From: Bacteroidales bacterium
Lineage (GTDB): Bacteria > Bacteroidota > Bacteroidia > Bacteroidales > UBA932
DNA length: 10,219 nt
Reading direction: 5' to 3'
Assembly: GCA_017383945.1 (NCBI GenBank)
Contig: JAFNUQ010000111.1
Span: forward strand, 1 to 10,219
A model generated the notes under the pieces. That model was not told the origin of the DNA. It saw only the letters and a program-made list of their open reading frames with translations, and searched no databases. This document shows positions 9,050 to 10,219 of the stretch, piece after piece. The position numbers and the translations under genes were made by a program. Position 1 is the stretch's first letter, and the number at the start of each line of letters is the position of its first letter.

Positions 9050-9076
9050 TACACAAATTTTATGTACTTTTGTGTA
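9050..9076. promoter_or_regulatory. Candidate operator: 8-bp perfect inverted repeat between purC and purF
   Basis: The arms are TACACAAA (9050-9057) and TTTGTGTA (9069-9076), perfectly complementary, with an 11-nt spacer and the centre at 9063. Half-site centres lie 19 nt apart, roughly two helical turns, as expected for a dimeric regulator. The repeat lies in the divergent purC/purF intergenic region, and its right arm overlaps the candidate purF -7 box. Bound protein could therefore affect purF and perhaps purC. The region is very AT-rich, so chance occurrence is possible. The regulator is unknown; this is inference from position and symmetry. Confidence 0.4.
9065..9072 (+). promoter_or_regulatory. 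Candidate -7 promoter box for purF
   Basis: TACTTTTG matches the Bacteroidota -7 consensus TAnnTTTG at every fixed position. It ends 21 nt before the purF ATG, giving a short leader. No TTTG -33 element is seen at the usual distance upstream, which lowers confidence. On the opposite strand I find no full match for purC. The nearest is TTTG in the left repeat arm followed 16 nt later by TATATTTA, which is too close and imperfect. Confidence 0.38.
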
Positions 9077-9093
9077 GTTTATTTAGACATACA

Positions 9094-10219
9094 ATGATTT
9101 ATCGCGACTCTGAAATCCACGAAGAATGTGGTGTCTTCGGCATCTGGGGCGTTCCAGATGCAGCCAATCTCACCTACTACGGTCTACACGCTCTGCAGCA
9201 TCGCGGCCAGGAAGGCTGCGGCATTGTAGCTTGTGACGAGAACAAGAAGCTCAGAAGAGCCAAGGGAGAAGGACTTGTAAATGAAGTATTTACAAAGGAA
9301 AAGCTAGATGCGCTGCAGGGTCATATGGCCATCGGTCATGTGAGATACTCAGGCGCAGGCGGCCGCGGAATTGAAAACGTGCAGCCGCTACTCTTCCACC
9401 ACCACACAGGAGATTTTGCCATCGCTCACAACGGTAACATCGTCAATTCAGAGCAGCTCCACCACTATCTTGAGGAGAAAGGCAGTCTCTTCCAGACAGC
9501 CTCAGACAGCGAAATTCTCGCTCACCTCATCAAAAAAGACACAAAAGACCGCCGCAGACCGCGCATCTATGCAATCAGAGAGGCTCTCAATATGATTGAG
9601 GGCGCGTTTGCATTTGTCATCCTCACACAAAACCGCATCTATGCGCTCCGCGACAAGCACGGCCTCAGACCACTTTCTATCGCAAAGCTAGGCGAAGGTT
9701 ATGTTGTCAGCAGCGAGACCTGTGCATTTGATGTAATCGGAGCGGAATACATCCGCGACGTGGAGCCGGGCGAGATCGTGACAATTGACCACCAGGGCAT
9801 CAGATCCAACAAATATTCAGACTATCAGCACCACTTTATGTGCTCGATGGAGTATATCTACTTTGCCCGCCCGGACAGCGATATCGAGGGTTGCAATGTC
9901 CACAACTACCGCAAGAACAGCGGTCGCATCCTCTGGGAAGAAGCTCCCGCAGATGCAGATATCGTAGTCGGCGTACCAGACTCAAGCCTCAGTGCAGCAA
10001 TGGGTTATGCAGAGGCTAGCGGTCTTCCATATGAGATGGGTCTGATCAAGAACAAATACATCGGCCGCACCTTCATCCAGCCATCACAGGCCATGAGAGA
10101 GAAGGGCGTGAAGATGAAGCTTTCTGCTGTAAAGACCATCGTCAAAGGCAAGAGGATCGTGCTTGTAGACGACAGTATCGTGAGAGGTACAACTTCTAAG
10201 CGCATCATCAAGATGCTTC
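9094..10219 (+). CDS. purF: Amidophosphoribosyltransferase (glutamine PRPP amidotransferase), 3' truncated by window edge
   Basis: PurF makes 5-phosphoribosylamine from PRPP and glutamine, the first committed purine step. The ATG at 9094 opens a frame with 375 complete codons; roughly the last fifth of the protein lies beyond the window. The N-terminus MIYRDSEIHEE precedes CGVFGIWG, so an 11-residue propeptide is predicted, as in B. subtilis PurF, leaving C12 as the N-terminal glutaminase nucleophile. Other Ntn-glutaminase residues are visible: RGQE (37-40), R84 in GHVRYS, N113-G114 in HNGN, and D138 in SDSE. C250 in CSMEYIYFARPDS corresponds to the first Fe-S ligand of the Bacillus-type enzyme; the other ligands are off the window. 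The phosphoribosyltransferase PRPP loop is VLVDDSIVRGTTS at 356-368. It is divergent from purC and likely shares its regulation. Confidence 0.97.
   Translation, partial: MIYRDSEIHEECGVFGIWGVPDAANLTYYGLHALQHRGQEGCGIVACDENKKLRRAKGEGLVNEVFTKEKLDALQGHMAIGHVRYSGAGGRGIENVQPLLFHHHTGDFAIAHNGNIVNSEQLHHYLEEKGSLFQTASDSEILAHLIKKDTKDRRRPRIYAIREALNMIEGAFAFVILTQNRIYALRDKHGLRPLSIAKLGEGYVVSSETCAFDVIGAEYIRDVEPGEIVTIDHQGIRSNKYSDYQHHFMCSMEYIYFARPDSDIEGCNVHNYRKNSGRILWEEAPADADIVVGVPDSSLSAAMGYAEASGLPYEMGLIKNKYIGRTFIQPSQAMREKGVKMKLSAVKTIVKGKRIVLVDDSIVRGTTSKRIIKML

Noticed and set aside
9022-9054. Upstream in-frame ATG that would extend PurC by 11 residues ([11 protein letters not shown])
   Set aside because: Bacteroidota PurC proteins start at the MKAL...DFNFPG segment, and the extension is AT-rich intergenic sequence that overlaps the inverted repeat.
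9021-9057. purC promoter on the - strand using TTTG in the repeat arm and TATATTTA
   Set aside because: The spacing is only 16 nt, the -7 box has a mismatch, and it would leave almost no leader, so I do not list it as a feature.

Overview
This window is a chromosomal housekeeping segment that looks like it comes from a member of the Bacteroidota, probably an uncultured gut- or rumen-type Bacteroidales. The pointers are A-rich start regions without clear Shine-Dalgarno motifs, one good match to the Bacteroidota -7 promoter box (TAnnTTTG), the long form of PurC, a bacterial FatA/FatB-like acyl-ACP thioesterase, and a lipoprotein S9 peptidase of the DPP5 kind. The genus-level placement is inference; no rRNA or other marker is present. 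I see no mobile element, CRISPR array, tRNA, rRNA or defence locus.

Layout. (1) Bases 2-844, + strand: the C-terminal half of ATP-dependent phosphoenolpyruvate carboxykinase (pckA). (2) Bases 863-894: a strong hairpin with T-runs on both strands, serving as a shared terminator for pckA and for the convergent cluster. (3) Bases 910-9021, - strand: a tightly packed six-gene cluster read in the order purC, purB, recG, S9 peptidase, nif3-like, acyl-ACP thioesterase. Junctions are a 2-nt gap, a 17-nt overlap, a 4-nt ATGA overlap, a 2-nt gap and a 32-nt gap, so a single transcript is likely. (4) Bases 9022-9093: a 72-nt divergent intergenic region with a perfect 8-bp inverted repeat that overlaps a candidate promoter. 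(5) Bases 9094-10219, + strand: the 5' part of purF, running off the window end. No gene-free stretch exceeds 72 bases.

How the genes work together. PurF catalyses the first committed step of de novo purine synthesis. PurC and PurB catalyse consecutive later steps (CAIR to SAICAR, then SAICAR to AICAR), and PurB also converts adenylosuccinate to AMP. The divergent purC/purF arrangement around one inverted repeat suggests shared control. Downstream of the purine pair, the same cluster carries unrelated housekeeping functions: replication-fork repair (RecG), peptide degradation in the cell envelope (S9 lipoprotein), a DUF34/NIF3 metal protein, and fatty-acid release from ACP.

I did not find a convincing previously undescribed system. 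The points most worth a second look are the candidate purine operator, the Bacillus subtilis-type PurB in an apparent Bacteroidota genome, and the mixed composition of the cluster.
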